Shown here: in pieces, positions 24,699 through 33,479 of the stretch
Layout of the letters: every line of letters begins with the position of its first letter
How positions within the stretch are numbered: the stretch's first letter is position 1
Assembly (NCBI RefSeq): GCF_014451325.2
Contig: NZ_JACSCH020000011.1
Span: 1-64,000 of the forward strand
From: Streptomyces sp. CB02980
Lineage (GTDB): Bacteria; Actinomycetota; Actinomycetes; Streptomycetales; Streptomycetaceae
Direction: 5' to 3'
Length of the DNA: 64,000 nucleotides
Position numbers and translations under genes: made by a program
Notes under the pieces: model-generated
Databases searched by the model: none
What the model was told of the DNA's origin: nothing
What the model saw: only the letters and a program-made list of their open reading frames with translations

Positions 24699-25679
24699 AT
24701 GCTCGATCGCATGCGCCCTGCCCACCTCGCCCTCGCCGCCCTGGTCGCCGCCGTCTGGGGAGTCAACTTCGTCGTCATCGAGATCGGCCTCGACCACTTC
24801 CCGCCGCTGCTCTTCTCCGCCCTCCGCTTCCTCGCCGCCGCCCTGCCCGCCGTCTTCCTGGTGGGCCGGCCCACCGTGGCCTGGAAGTGGATCCTGGCGG
24901 TGGGACTCGTCCTCGGCGTCGCCAAGTTCGGGCTCCTCTTCACGGGCATGGACCTCGGCGCCCCCGCCGGGCTCTCCTCCCTCGTCCTCCAGGTGCAGGC
25001 CGTCTTCACCGCCCTCTTCGCCTTCGCCGCCCTCGGCGAACGTCCCGGCCGCCTCAAGCTCGCGGGCATGGGGGTCGCCCTGGTGGGCATCGGCGTGGCG
25101 GCGGCCGACGAGGGCGGGGCCGGGTCCCTCACCGGATTCGCCCTGGTGATCGCCGCCGCGGCCTGCTGGGGCGTCTCCAACGTCCTGACCCGCAAGGCCT
25201 CCCCGCCCGACGCGCTCAACTTCATGGTGTGGGTCAGCGTCGTGCCCGTCCTGCCGCTGCTCGGTCTCTCCCTCCTCCTGGAGGGCCCGGACCGCGACCT
25301 CGCGGCCCTGCGCGGGCTCGACTGGACCGGCGTCGGCGTCATCGTCTACGTCGCCTGGGTCACGACCGTCTTCGGCTTCGGCGCCTGGGGCTGGCTGCTC
25401 CGCCGCTACCCGGCCTCCTCCGTCGCACCCTTCTCCCTCCTCGTGCCCGTCTTCGGGATGTCCTCGGCGGCGCTCGTCCTGGGCGAGGGAGTGAGCCCGG
25501 CCCGCTGGTGCGCGGCGGCGCTGCTCGTCGGGGGAGTGGCCCTGACGTCGTTCGCGCCGGGCCGGCGGGCCACCGGGGCCGGGAATCCCGTGGCGTCGCC
25601 GGAGCCCGTGGCCGTATCGTCGACCGGCCGCCCGCTCGGCGAGGAACGGCGTACGACCCGCGAGGAAAGGCCCGCATGA
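24699..25679 (+). CDS. EamA family (DMT superfamily) permease
   Basis: 326 residues with ten predicted membrane segments in two EamA repeats (about 10-135 and 150-285). Motifs include AAVWGVNFVVIEIGLDHFPP at the start and AACWGVSNVLTRKA at the start of the second repeat. Such proteins export or exchange small metabolites, often amino acids; the substrate is unknown. Start could be ATG 24699 or ATG 24711. Its stop overlaps the start of the downstream kinase gene (ATGA), so the two are translationally coupled. Divergent LysR gene with twin dyads upstream. Confidence 0.87.
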   Translation: MLDRMRPAHLALAALVAAVWGVNFVVIEIGLDHFPPLLFSALRFLAAALPAVFLVGRPTVAWKWILAVGLVLGVAKFGLLFTGMDLGAPAGLSSLVLQVQAVFTALFAFAALGERPGRLKLAGMGVALVGIGVAAADEGGAGSLTGFALVIAAAACWGVSNVLTRKASPPDALNFMVWVSVVPVLPLLGLSLLLEGPDRDLAALRGLDWTGVGVIVYVAWVTTVFGFGAWGWLLRRYPASSVAPFSLLVPVFGMSSAALVLGEGVSPARWCAAALLVGGVALTSFAPGRRATGAGNPVASPEPVAVSSTGRPLGEERRTTREERPA

Positions 25680-26239
25680 CCTTCGAGAACATCACCGTCG
25701 ACGCTTTCGGACCCGCTCCCGGGGCCGTGCTGCTCGCCGGCATCCCCGGCAGCGGGAAGTCCACCGTCGCGGCCGCCCTCGCGGCCCGCTTCGCCCGGGC
25801 GGCGCACATCGAGGTCGACGACCTCCAGTCCCTCATCGTGAGCGGCTGCCACTGGCCGAGCCCGGACGGCGACCCCGAGGCGGACCGCCAGATCCTGCTG
25901 CGCGCCCGCAACGCCTGCCTCCTCGCCGGCAGCTTCGCCGCGGCCGGCTTCCTCCCGGTCCTCGACGACGTGGTCGTACGCCGCTCCCACCTGGACTACT
26001 ACCGCGCCCAGACGAAGGCGGCCGCGCTCCATGTGGTGATCCTGGCCCCCGGCCCCGACAAGGCCTGGGAACGCAACAACGCCCGCGACAAGCGCCTGAC
26101 GACCAACTGGGCCTTCCTGGACGAGGCGATGCGCGCGGAGCTGTCGGACGAGGGCGTCTGGATCGACAACGCGGACCTCACGGTGGCGGAGACGGTGGAC
26201 GCGGTCCTCGCGGCGACGGGCCTGACCCCCGAGAAGTAG
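25676..26239 (+). CDS. AAA-type small kinase / zeta-toxin-like P-loop protein
   Basis: 187 residues with a single P-loop domain. Walker A is AGIPGSGKSTVAAALAARF, followed by HIEVDDLQSLI and a later basic stretch AWERNNARDKRL resembling the lid of small-molecule kinases. Length and layout resemble chloramphenicol phosphotransferase or gluconate kinase-like proteins, so phosphorylation of a small molecule is likely. The ATG overlaps the permease stop (ATGA), and AGGAAAGG precedes it. Coupling with the permease suggests that both handle the same compound. Confidence 0.78.
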   Translation: MTFENITVDAFGPAPGAVLLAGIPGSGKSTVAAALAARFARAAHIEVDDLQSLIVSGCHWPSPDGDPEADRQILLRARNACLLAGSFAAAGFLPVLDDVVVRRSHLDYYRAQTKAAALHVVILAPGPDKAWERNNARDKRLTTNWAFLDEAMRAELSDEGVWIDNADLTVAETVDAVLAATGLTPEK

Positions 26240-26242
26240 CGC

Positions 26243-26271
26243 GTCGGATCCCCACGGGGGTGGGATCCGAC
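26243..26271. terminator. Convergent terminator hairpin
   Basis: GTCGGATCCC (26243-26252) pairs with GGGATCCGAC (26262-26271) across a 9-base loop, directly after the kinase stop and before the convergent S9 peptidase gene end. Confidence 0.6.
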
Positions 26272-26301
26272 GGGCTCGTCGTCCTGTCCGCGGCGTCGTG
26301 G

Positions 26302-28587
26302 TCAGGCGAACATGTCGGCCAGCAGCTCGGGGCCGATCACGATCGGCGCCGGGCGGTAGGCGGGCGGCAGCGTGCCCATCAGCTCGCGGACCAGGAAGTC
26401 CCAGCAGCGGGTGCGGACATGGGCCAGGCAGTCGATGAAGGTGTGCTCGGCGCCGGGCACGACGTGCAGTTCGAAGTCCTTGCCGGCGGCGAGGAGCCGG
26501 TCGGCGAACCGCAGGGTCTGGTGCGGGTGGACCTGGTCGTCCATGTCGCCGTGGACGAGCAGCAGCTTGCCGGTCAGCCGGTCGGCGAGGTCCAGGTTGG
26601 ACGTCCGTGCCCAGGCCTCGGGGGCGTCCGCGCCGTCGTAGGACTCGACGAAGCCGGCGTTGAAGGAGCGGGCGTCGTGCGAGCCGGAGAGGGCGGCCCC
26701 GGCCTTGTACGTCCCGGGGAAGTCCAGCATCGCGCGGGCCGCGGCGAACCCGCCCCCGGAGTGGCCGAAGACGCCGACCCGGTCCAGGTCCATCCACGGC
26801 CGGGTCTCGGCCAGCTGCCCCAGCGCCGCGACATGGTCGGCCAGGGAGCCGGCGTCGGCCAGGTGGCCGAAGGAGGCGTCGTGGAAGGCCTTGCTCCGGC
26901 CCGGGGTGCCCCGGCCGTCGAGCGCGATGACCACGAAGCCGAGTGCCGCGAGGGGTTCGGCGTCCATGCCCATGCCGCCGGGGTCGAAGCACGGGGCGAC
27001 CCGGTTGACCTGCGGGCCGGGGTAGAGGTTGTCCACCACCGGGTAGGACAGGGCGGGGTCGAAGTCCCTCGGCCGGTACAGCACTCCGTAGATGTCGGTC
27101 TCGCCGTCGGCCGCCTTGACGCGGAAGCGCTCCGGCGCGGTCCACCCGGTGGCGGCGAGCCTGCTGATGTCGGCGCGCTCCAGTGCGACGAGCACCCGCC
27201 CGGTCCAGTCGCGGACCGTGGTGACGGGCGCGGTGTCGACGGTGGACGCGGAGTCGATGAAGTACTCCTGGTCGTACGGGCTTTCCGGCAGGGCGGCGAC
27301 GTGGTCGAGCGTGTCGTCGGTGAGCCGGGCGAAACCGGAGCCGTCCAGGCCGACCCGGCACACCGTGCGCCGGTACGGGTCCTCCTCGACGAGCCCGGAG
27401 GCCGTGAAGTACACGACGCGCTCGGCCTCGTCGACGCGCAGGATCTGCCGCACCAGCCACGGCCCGGAGGTGACCCGGCCGAGCAGCTCGCCGGTGTGCA
27501 GGTCGTAACGGTAGAGGTGGCCCCAGCCGTCGCGCTGCGAGAACCACAGCACCTCGTCGGCGAGCACCCGCACGAGGGGCGGCTCGGTCATCCACTGGTT
27601 GGGCTCCACCCGGGTCTCCCCGGTCTCGCGGATCACGGTGGTGACGTCGCCGGTGACCGGGTCGAGGCGGTTCAGGGTGAGGGAGTGCTGGTCCCGGGGC
27701 CGGGCGAGGAAGTAGACGGCGGAGCCGTCCGCGGCCCACCACGCCCACTTCACGGTGATCGGCGACACGTGGGTCATGATCAGCGGCTCCGTCTTGGCGC
27801 GGACCACCGTGCCCTCGGCGACGTCGAGGACGACCAGCTCGGCCAGCGGCAGGTGTTCGTCCCCGGCGTACGCGAACGGCTGGGTGTGCAGGCGGGGCGC
27901 GCCCCCGTCGGCGGGCATCGCCTCCACGAGGTGGGTCCTGCGGACCTCGCGCTCGTCGGTCCGGTGGGCGAGGACCTTCGTCGAGTCCGGCGACCAGGCG
28001 ACCGCGGGCGGCAGGTAGGGCACGCCGAGCTTGCGCAGCAGGGTGGCGTTGCCGGTCGCGGCGGGGCCCGGACCGTAGGCGTGATCGGGTGCGCCGTCGG
28101 TGGTCAGGGGCCACTCGCGGCCGTCGGACAGCGAGCGGGCCCACAGGTCGTGCCCCCGCTGGGACACCGCGGACTTCCCGTCGGGCGACGTCACGTCCAG
28201 CGGGTTGCCCGGGGCGGTGAACTCGGCCGGCTCGCAGACGTAACTGTCCAGGTCGCAGCGCCAATATGCGCCGAACGCCACGAACTTGACCTCGTTCCCG
28301 GCGAGTTCGATGCCGATGAACGGCAGGGCCTCGGGGTCGACCCGCTGCTCGGATGCGGTGGCCAGCGAGGCGGCCAGCCGGGCGTGGTCGAAGACCGGCT
28401 CACGCGTGCCCGCCGCCGGGTCGACCAGCATGAACCGCCTGCCGACCCCGTTGCTCACCGCGTACCAGAACCGGGCGCCCCCGTCGATCCACTGCGGCCT
28501 GACCTTGTCACCGACGACGAGCTCGCCCGGGCGGGCGGGGCGGCGGAGGAGCTGTTCGGCGGCCTGGTAGTTCTGAGTGGTACTCAT
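26302..28587 (-). CDS. S9 family peptidase (dipeptidyl peptidase IV type)
   Basis: 761 residues, no signal peptide. The N-terminal part (about 40-500) is the DPP-IV beta-propeller. The C-terminal hydrolase has the nucleophile in VGVFGHSGGGFAAARAML, Asp in LLVHGDMDDQVHPHQT and His in VVPGAEHTFIDCL. ALDGRGTPGRSKAFHD marks the start of the catalytic domain as in prolyl peptidases. It probably removes N-terminal X-Pro or X-Ala dipeptides from cytoplasmic peptides. It lies about 70 bp downstream of the DUF4097 gene's 3' end, on the same strand. Confidence 0.9.
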   Translation of the reverse strand: MSTTQNYQAAEQLLRRPARPGELVVGDKVRPQWIDGGARFWYAVSNGVGRRFMLVDPAAGTREPVFDHARLAASLATASEQRVDPEALPFIGIELAGNEVKFVAFGAYWRCDLDSYVCEPAEFTAPGNPLDVTSPDGKSAVSQRGHDLWARSLSDGREWPLTTDGAPDHAYGPGPAATGNATLLRKLGVPYLPPAVAWSPDSTKVLAHRTDEREVRRTHLVEAMPADGGAPRLHTQPFAYAGDEHLPLAELVVLDVAEGTVVRAKTEPLIMTHVSPITVKWAWWAADGSAVYFLARPRDQHSLTLNRLDPVTGDVTTVIRETGETRVEPNQWMTEPPLVRVLADEVLWFSQRDGWGHLYRYDLHTGELLGRVTSGPWLVRQILRVDEAERVVYFTASGLVEEDPYRRTVCRVGLDGSGFARLTDDTLDHVAALPESPYDQEYFIDSASTVDTAPVTTVRDWTGRVLVALERADISRLAATGWTAPERFRVKAADGETDIYGVLYRPRDFDPALSYPVVDNLYPGPQVNRVAPCFDPGGMGMDAEPLAALGFVVIALDGRGTPGRSKAFHDASFGHLADAGSLADHVAALGQLAETRPWMDLDRVGVFGHSGGGFAAARAMLDFPGTYKAGAALSGSHDARSFNAGFVESYDGADAPEAWARTSNLDLADRLTGKLLLVHGDMDDQVHPHQTLRFADRLLAAGKDFELHVVPGAEHTFIDCLAHVRTRCWDFLVRELMGTLPPAYRPAPIVIGPELLADMFA

Positions 28588-28654
28588 TCTGCTTGTCCGT
28601 CCTCGGAGTTCGTCGCTGAAGATCTGGGGGTCGGGGTCACGCCGCCGGGGTGGT

Positions 28655-29326
28655 TCAGAGGCTGCGGGCGGTGATGTCGCCGTACGAGGTGGTGGCGTGG
28701 ATGTGCAGTCCGGCGGCGGCGCCGTCGGTGTTGGTGAGGGCGTTGTGGACGCGGCCGTAGGCGGTGCCGGCGTTCAGGGTGGCGGAGACGCCGCGGGCGG
28801 CGCCGACCACGATCTCGCCGGACTCGGTGCGCAGTTCGACGGTGCCCTGCGTGGCCTCGGCGATGCGGAGGTCGCCCTTCTTGGTGCTGATCTCGGCGGG
28901 GCCGCCGAGGCGGCCGACCGTGATGTCGCCGGCGAGCAGGGTGAGGCGGGCGCCCGCGGTCTCGTCGAGCTTGACCGTGCCCTGGGCACCCTCGACGGTG
29001 ACGTCTCCGAGGCGTCCGACGCCGCGGAGTTCGGCGGCGGCGGTCTTGGCCTCGACGCGGGAGCCGGCCGGGAGCTGGACGGTCACCTCGACCGATCCGG
29101 AGTCGCCGAGGATCTTGTTCTTCGCGGGAGCGGCGGCGATCCGCAGGACGCCGTCGGAGAACTCGACGGTGATCTCTTCGGCGGCCTTCACGTCGTTGCC
29201 CTTGGCGGCGTTCGCGGGGCGGACGTCGACGGTGGCGTCGGCGCGGTCGGCGGCGATGAGCTGGATGCGGCCGGCGGGGATGTCGAGGACGGTGGTGATG
29301 GCGGCGGTGGTGGCGAACTTCTGCAA
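28655..29326 (-). CDS. DUF4097 family beta-strand repeat protein
   Basis: 223 residues, almost wholly beta-strand with regular alternation (GRLGDVTVEGAQGTVKLDE, GDLRIAEATQGTVELRTESG), as in DUF4097/adhesin-like right-handed beta structures. No signal peptide is visible, so it is probably cytoplasmic. Function unknown. The gene starts at ATG 29326 with an AAGGAGAAG site. Its upstream region contains a dense cluster of CGTTGC/GCAACG motifs (29391-29512), which implies tight regulation by a repressor not encoded nearby. The S9 peptidase follows on the same strand. Confidence 0.8.
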   Translation of the reverse strand: MQKFATTAAITTVLDIPAGRIQLIAADRADATVDVRPANAAKGNDVKAAEEITVEFSDGVLRIAAAPAKNKILGDSGSVEVTVQLPAGSRVEAKTAAAELRGVGRLGDVTVEGAQGTVKLDETAGARLTLLAGDITVGRLGGPAEISTKKGDLRIAEATQGTVELRTESGEIVVGAARGVSATLNAGTAYGRVHNALTNTDGAAAGLHIHATTSYGDITARSL

Positions 29327-29390
29327 GGTTCTTCTCCTTCTTGGGGCGGACCCACTCTCGGGCCCGCCGTTTCCGATGAGGGAAAAGCTA

Positions 29391-29512
29391 CGTTGCGTTC
29401 ATAGATCTGGCAACATGTTCGTTGCGCGAAATAGGCATCACCGCAGGTAGATTGAGGGATTTCGTTGCAACGATTTCGAGGCTAATGCAACGTCAGGAGT
29501 GTTGTTCGTTGC
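29391..29512. promoter_or_regulatory. Cluster of CGTTGC/GCAACG operator-like motifs
   Basis: CGTTGC occurs at 29391, 29420, 29463 and 29507, and GCAACG at 29467 and 29487, all within 122 bp. The 29462-29473 element TCGTTGCAACGA is a perfect palindrome. The segment is also markedly AT-richer than its surroundings. It covers the promoter zone of the DUF4097 gene. Confidence 0.6.
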
Positions 29513-29791
29513 AATGAAATGAAGGTGAATGCACTGTGGGGGCGCTCCGGGTGCTCCGGGCGCTCGTGCGGGGCGCGGGCCGCCGGTGTCGGTGCCGACG
29601 GCGATACGGCGAGGGCGGACGCGTCCTCGGTCGCCGGCCCGGCCGGCCCGGTCGGCGGATCCCGGTGCGGCGCCGCGCGCGCCGGATCCGGCCCTCGTGG
29701 ATGCTCGGCGGGCGGGTCGTTCGCCCTTGTCGGCACCCGGCGGGGCCGGGCGCCTACTCCCGCGCCCGCCCGGCCACTTCCCCCCTCGCGG

Positions 29792-29884
29792 CCATCAGGC
29801 CGCGTACCTCCTGCGACCATCAGGCCGCGTACCTCCTGCGACCATCAGGCCGCGTACCTCCTGCGACCATCAGGCCGCGTACTT
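29792..29884. repeat. 25-bp tandem repeat, 3.7 copies
   Basis: Units start at 29792, 29817 and 29842, and a partial fourth at 29867. Each begins CCATCAGGCCGCG and ends CTCCTGCGA. Full copies are identical, indicating recent expansion by slippage or unequal exchange. There are no spacers, so it is not a CRISPR array. Confidence 0.9.
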
Positions 29885-29885
29885 T

Positions 29886-29909
29886 CCCGTACCCCCGTAC
29901 CCCCGTACC
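29886..29909. repeat. 8-bp CCCCCGTA repeat, 3 copies
   Basis: GTAC recurs at 29889, 29897 and 29905 within a CCCCCGTA period of 8 bp, directly after the 25-bp array. Confidence 0.75.
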
Positions 29910-29914
29910 TGCGC

Positions 29915-29949
29915 AGCCGCCAGCCGCCAGCCGCCAGCCGCCAGCCGCG
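29915..29949. repeat. 7-bp AGCCGCC repeat, 5 copies
   Basis: Five consecutive AGCCGCC units (29915-29949, the last one imperfect) follow the 8-bp repeat. A run of ten C lies at 29981-29990, completing a block of four slippage-prone tracts. Confidence 0.85.
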
Positions 29950-30007
29950 CCCGGCGCTCAGCCACCCCCGTGGCCCAGCGCCCCCCCCCCGCAGTCCCGG
30001 CCCCCGC

Positions 30008-31054
30008 CTACCCCCGAGGCCGCCCCGTCGACCCCCGTACCACCAGCTCCGCCGGGACGCGTGCCAGGCCGCCCGCCGGGGGGTCCTCCGTGCCCATCGC
30101 CAGGCGGCCCGCTCGGGTCCCCGCCTCGTGCAGCGGCAGATGGACAGTCGTCAGGGACGGGACCGCGTCCACCGAGAACGGGAGGTCGTCGAAGCCCGCC
30201 ACGGACACGTCGCCCGGGATCGACAGGCCGCGTTCCCGCAGGGCCGCGCAGACGCCGAGGGCGACCGTGTCGTTGGCGGCCACGACCGCCGTGAGCTCCG
30301 GATCGCGGGCGAGGAGCTCTGCCGTGGCCCGGTAGCCGGCCTGTCGGTCGTACGCGCCGTGGACCGTCGGACCCTCGGTGATCCCCGCCGCCGTGAGTGC
30401 CGCCCGGTGGCCCTCCAGGCGGTGCCGGGTCGTCGTCCGGTCGGCCGGGCCGGCCGCGTAACCGATGCGCCGGTGGCCGAGTTCGAGCAGGTGCTCGGTG
30501 AGGCGGCGCGCGCCGCCCCGGTTGTCGAAGACGAGCGCGGCGGCGTTCGCGTCGCCGGTGACCGGCGGGCGCCCGCAGAGCACGACCCGGGTCCCCGCCT
30601 CCGCCAGCTTGGCCAGCTTGCCGGTCGTCGCCGCCAGGTGCTCGGGGTCCTCCAGGGAGCCGCCCATGAGGATCACGGCCGCGGCCCGCTGTCGCTGGAG
30701 CAGGGTGAGGTAGGTCAGTTCGCGTTCGGGGGAGCCGCCGGTGTTGCAGACGACGGCGAGCTTCTCGCCGCCGCCGCGCCCCGATCCGCTCTCCCCGATG
30801 GCGCTCTGCGCCGCGCTCGCCATGATCCCGAAGAACGGGTCGGCGATGTCGTGGACGAGGACGCCGACGAGGTCGGAGGTGGCGGCGGCGAGTGAGCTGG
30901 CGGGCCCGTTGAGGACGTAGTCCAGCTCGTCCACGGCCCGCAGGACCCGCTCGCGGGTCGACTCGGCGACCGGGTAGTTGCCGTTGAGGACGCGGGACAC
31001 GGTGGCGGGCGAGACCCGTGCGCGAGCGGCCACGTCCGCCAGGGTGACGGTCAT
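30008..31054 (-). CDS. LacI family transcriptional regulator
   Basis: 348 residues. The HTH is TLADVAARARVSPATVSRVL with the hinge helix RVLRAVDELDYVLNGPA. The periplasmic-binding-like effector domain (about 62-340) has VVAANDTVALGVCAALRERG near its end. The start ATG 31054 follows GGAGG; a longer frame to 31171 would run through the operator. It is divergent from the Gfo/Idh/MocA operon and probably represses it through the palindrome at 31112-31133. Sugar or polyol effector unknown. Confidence 0.9.
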   Translation of the reverse strand: MTVTLADVAARARVSPATVSRVLNGNYPVAESTRERVLRAVDELDYVLNGPASSLAAATSDLVGVLVHDIADPFFGIMASAAQSAIGESGSGRGGGEKLAVVCNTGGSPERELTYLTLLQRQRAAAVILMGGSLEDPEHLAATTGKLAKLAEAGTRVVLCGRPPVTGDANAAALVFDNRGGARRLTEHLLELGHRRIGYAAGPADRTTTRHRLEGHRAALTAAGITEGPTVHGAYDRQAGYRATAELLARDPELTAVVAANDTVALGVCAALRERGLSIPGDVSVAGFDDLPFSVDAVPSLTTVHLPLHEAGTRAGRLAMGTEDPPAGGLARVPAELVVRGSTGRPRG

Positions 31055-31111
31055 CGTGTGCGTACCTCCAGGGCCTTGTCGACGGCGATGTCGGCAGGCT
31101 AGCGTCATCGC

Positions 31112-31133
31112 CGATGGAAAGCGCTTTCTATCG
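31112..31133. promoter_or_regulatory. LacI-family operator
   Basis: The perfect palindrome GAAAGCGCTTTC (31117-31128), extended by CGAT and ATCG to a 22-bp near-palindrome, lies between the divergent LacI gene and the sugar operon. A central CG with this symmetry is characteristic of LacI/GalR family sites. Confidence 0.85.
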
Positions 31134-31164
31134 AGGCGCGGAACACCGGGGAGAGGAACCTTTC

Positions 31165-32316
31165 GTGACACGCAGGACAGTCCGCATCGCCATGAACGGC
31201 GTTACCGGGCGCATGGGACACCGCCAGCACCTCGTCCGTTCGATCCTCGCCCTGCGTGAACAGGGCGGCCTCGACCTCGGCAACGGCGAGACCCTCTGGC
31301 CCGAGCCGGTCCTCGTCGGCCGCCGCGAGCCCGCCCTGCGCGCGCTCGCCGAGCGCCACGGCCTCACCGAGTGGTCCACCGACCTCGACGCCGTCCTCGC
31401 CGACGACACGATCGACATCTACTTCGACGCCCAGGTCACCTCCGCCCGTGCCGAGGCGATCACCAAGGCCGTCCACGCCGGCAAGCACATCTACACCGAG
31501 AAGCCCACGGCCGCCGACCTCGCCGGCGCCCTGGAGCTCGCCCGGCTCGCCACCGAGAAGGGCGTCAAGCACGGCGTCGTCCAGGACAAGCTGTTCCTGC
31601 CGGGCCTGCTCAAGCTCAAGCGCCTCATCGACGGCGGCTTCTTCGGCGAGATCCTGTCCGTCCGCGGCGAGTTCGGCTACTGGGTCTTCGAGGGCGACTG
31701 GCAGGACGCCCAGCGCCCCAGCTGGAACTACCGCTCCCAGGACGGCGGCGGCATCGTCGTCGACATGTTCCCGCACTGGGAGTACGTGCTCCACGAGCTG
31801 TTCGGCCGCGTCACCTCCGTCACCGCCCAGGTCGCCACCCACGTCCCGCGCCGCTGGGACGAGCAGGGCAAGCCGTACGAGGCCACCGCGGACGACGCCG
31901 CCTACGGCATCTTCCAGCTGGAGGGCGGCGCCATCGCTCAGATCAACTCCTCCTGGACCGTCCGCGTCAACCGCGACGAGCTCGTCGAGTTCCAGGTCGA
32001 CGGCACCCACGGCTCCGCCGTCGCCGGACTGCGCAACTGCCGCGTCCAGCACCGCTCGGCGACCCCCAAGCCCGTCTGGAACCCGGACATCCCGGCGACC
32101 GAGCCCTTCCGCGAGCAGTGGCAGGAGGTCCCCGACAACGCCGAGTTCGACAACGGCTTCAAGGCCCAGTGGGAGCTGTTCCTGCGGCACGTCGCCCTCG
32201 ACGAGCCGTACCACTGGGACCTCCTGGCGGGCGCCCGCGGCGTCCAGCTCGCCGAGCTCGGCCTGAGGTCCGCCGCCGAGGGCCGCCGCCTCGACGTCCC
32301 GGAGGTGAGCCTGTGA
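31165..32316 (+). CDS. Gfo/Idh/MocA family oxidoreductase
   Basis: 383 residues. The N-terminal Rossmann domain (about 5-130) contains MNGVTGRMGHRQHLVRSIL and the family's EKPTAADLAGALELA. The C-terminal alpha/beta domain contains GGGIVVDMFPHWEYVLHELFG. It would oxidise or reduce a sugar, inositol or sugar acid with NAD(P). The start is GTG 31165, behind GGGGAGAGG; the frame is open to 31114 but that ATG lies inside the operator. First gene of a three-gene operon with stop/start overlaps. Confidence 0.88.
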   Translation: MTRRTVRIAMNGVTGRMGHRQHLVRSILALREQGGLDLGNGETLWPEPVLVGRREPALRALAERHGLTEWSTDLDAVLADDTIDIYFDAQVTSARAEAITKAVHAGKHIYTEKPTAADLAGALELARLATEKGVKHGVVQDKLFLPGLLKLKRLIDGGFFGEILSVRGEFGYWVFEGDWQDAQRPSWNYRSQDGGGIVVDMFPHWEYVLHELFGRVTSVTAQVATHVPRRWDEQGKPYEATADDAAYGIFQLEGGAIAQINSSWTVRVNRDELVEFQVDGTHGSAVAGLRNCRVQHRSATPKPVWNPDIPATEPFREQWQEVPDNAEFDNGFKAQWELFLRHVALDEPYHWDLLAGARGVQLAELGLRSAAEGRRLDVPEVSL

Positions 32317-33479
32317 TCCGCCTGCCCGAAACCGGCGGCGGCGTACGGGAGTACGCGCCGCGCACCGAGCCGCTGACGCCGGGCGGGAGCGGCCCCCTGA
32401 CCTCCCGTACGGTCTTCTCCGCCGCCCACGTGGTCGCCGACCCGTACGCCGACACCACCCCCGACTCGCCCGCCGCGGTCGACTGGGACGCCACCCTCGC
32501 CTTCCGCCGTCACCTCTGGTCCCACGGCCTCGGGGTCGCCGAGGCCATGGACACCGCGCAGCGGGGGATGGGCCTCGACTGGACGGGGGCGGCCGAGCTG
32601 GTCCGCCGCAGCGCGGCGGAGGCGAAGGCGGTGGGCGGCAAGATCGCCTGCGGCGTCGGCACCGACCAACTCGCCGGACCGGACCTGCTCACCGGCCCCG
32701 CCGGCCTGGCGGCGGTCCGCAAGGCGTACGAGGAACAGCTCGCGCTCGTCGAGGAGACCGGCTCCCAGACGATCCTGATGGCCTCCCGCGCCCTCGCCGC
32801 GGCGGCGTCGGGCCCGGAGGACTATCTCGACCTGTACGGCCACCTCCTCCGCCAGGCGAGCGAGCCGGTGATCCTGCACTGGCTCGGCCCGATGTTCGAC
32901 CCGGCGCTCGACGGGTACTGGGGCTCGGCCGACCTGGACACCGCGACCGAGACGTTCCTCGAGGTCATCGCCGCGCACCCGGACAAGGTCGACGGCATCA
33001 AGGTCTCCCTCCTGGACGCCCGGCGCGAGGTCGAACTGCGCCGCCGCCTCCCGGAGGGCGTGCGCTGCTACACGGGCGACGACTTCCACTACCCGGAGCT
33101 GATCGCGGGCGACGAACAGGGCTTCAGCCACGCCCTGCTGGGCATCTTCGACCCGCTGGCGCCGCTCGCGGCGGAGGCGGTGCGGATTCTCGACACGGGC
33201 GATGTACACGGTTTCCGTGCCGTCCTCGACCCGACGGTCGCCCTGTCCCGGCACCTGTTCCGGGCACCGACCCGCTTCTACAAGACGGGAGTGGTCCTCC
33301 TCGCCTGGCTCGCCGGGCACCAGGACCACTTCACGATGGTCGGCGGCCTGCAGTCCGCCCGCTCGCTCCCGCACCTCGCGAAGGCGTACGAACTGGCGGA
33401 CGGTCTCGGCCTGTTCCCCGATCCGGCGCTCGCGGAATCGCGCATGCGCTCCCTCCTGACGGTCCAGGGAGGCCTGTGA
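32313..33479 (+). CDS. DUF993 / dihydrodipicolinate synthase-like protein
   Basis: 388 residues of the DUF993 family, a TIM-barrel related to the DapA class-I aldolases. Features include FSAAHVVADPYADTTPDSP near the N terminus, VILHWLGPMFDPALDGYWG, KVDGIKVSLLDARREVELRR with a possible Schiff-base Lys, and CYTGDDFHYPELIAGDEQG. The reaction is unknown; an aldol-type cleavage of a sugar-acid intermediate would fit the operon. GTG 32313 overlaps the upstream stop and has a GGAGGTGAG site. Confidence 0.82.
   Translation: MIRLPETGGGVREYAPRTEPLTPGGSGPLTSRTVFSAAHVVADPYADTTPDSPAAVDWDATLAFRRHLWSHGLGVAEAMDTAQRGMGLDWTGAAELVRRSAAEAKAVGGKIACGVGTDQLAGPDLLTGPAGLAAVRKAYEEQLALVEETGSQTILMASRALAAAASGPEDYLDLYGHLLRQASEPVILHWLGPMFDPALDGYWGSADLDTATETFLEVIAAHPDKVDGIKVSLLDARREVELRRRLPEGVRCYTGDDFHYPELIAGDEQGFSHALLGIFDPLAPLAAEAVRILDTGDVHGFRAVLDPTVALSRHLFRAPTRFYKTGVVLLAWLAGHQDHFTMVGGLQSARSLPHLAKAYELADGLGLFPDPALAESRMRSLLTVQGGL

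Larger units (their letters stand above)
29327..30007. other. 681-bp gene-free region: operator cluster then tandem repeats
   Basis: From left to right this holds the DUF4097 promoter/operator cluster, about 270 bp of plain GC-rich sequence, then four successive simple-sequence tracts (29792-29990). I see no coding region; open frames through it have atypical composition and are created by the repeats. Confidence 0.6.

Noticed and set aside
29792..29884. CRISPR array
   Set aside because: Units are directly adjacent with no unique spacers, and no cas genes are present.
30008..31171. A longer LacI protein starting at 31171
   Set aside because: The added 39 residues would pass through the operator and divergent promoter; ATG 31054 has a GGAGG site and gives the standard N terminus.
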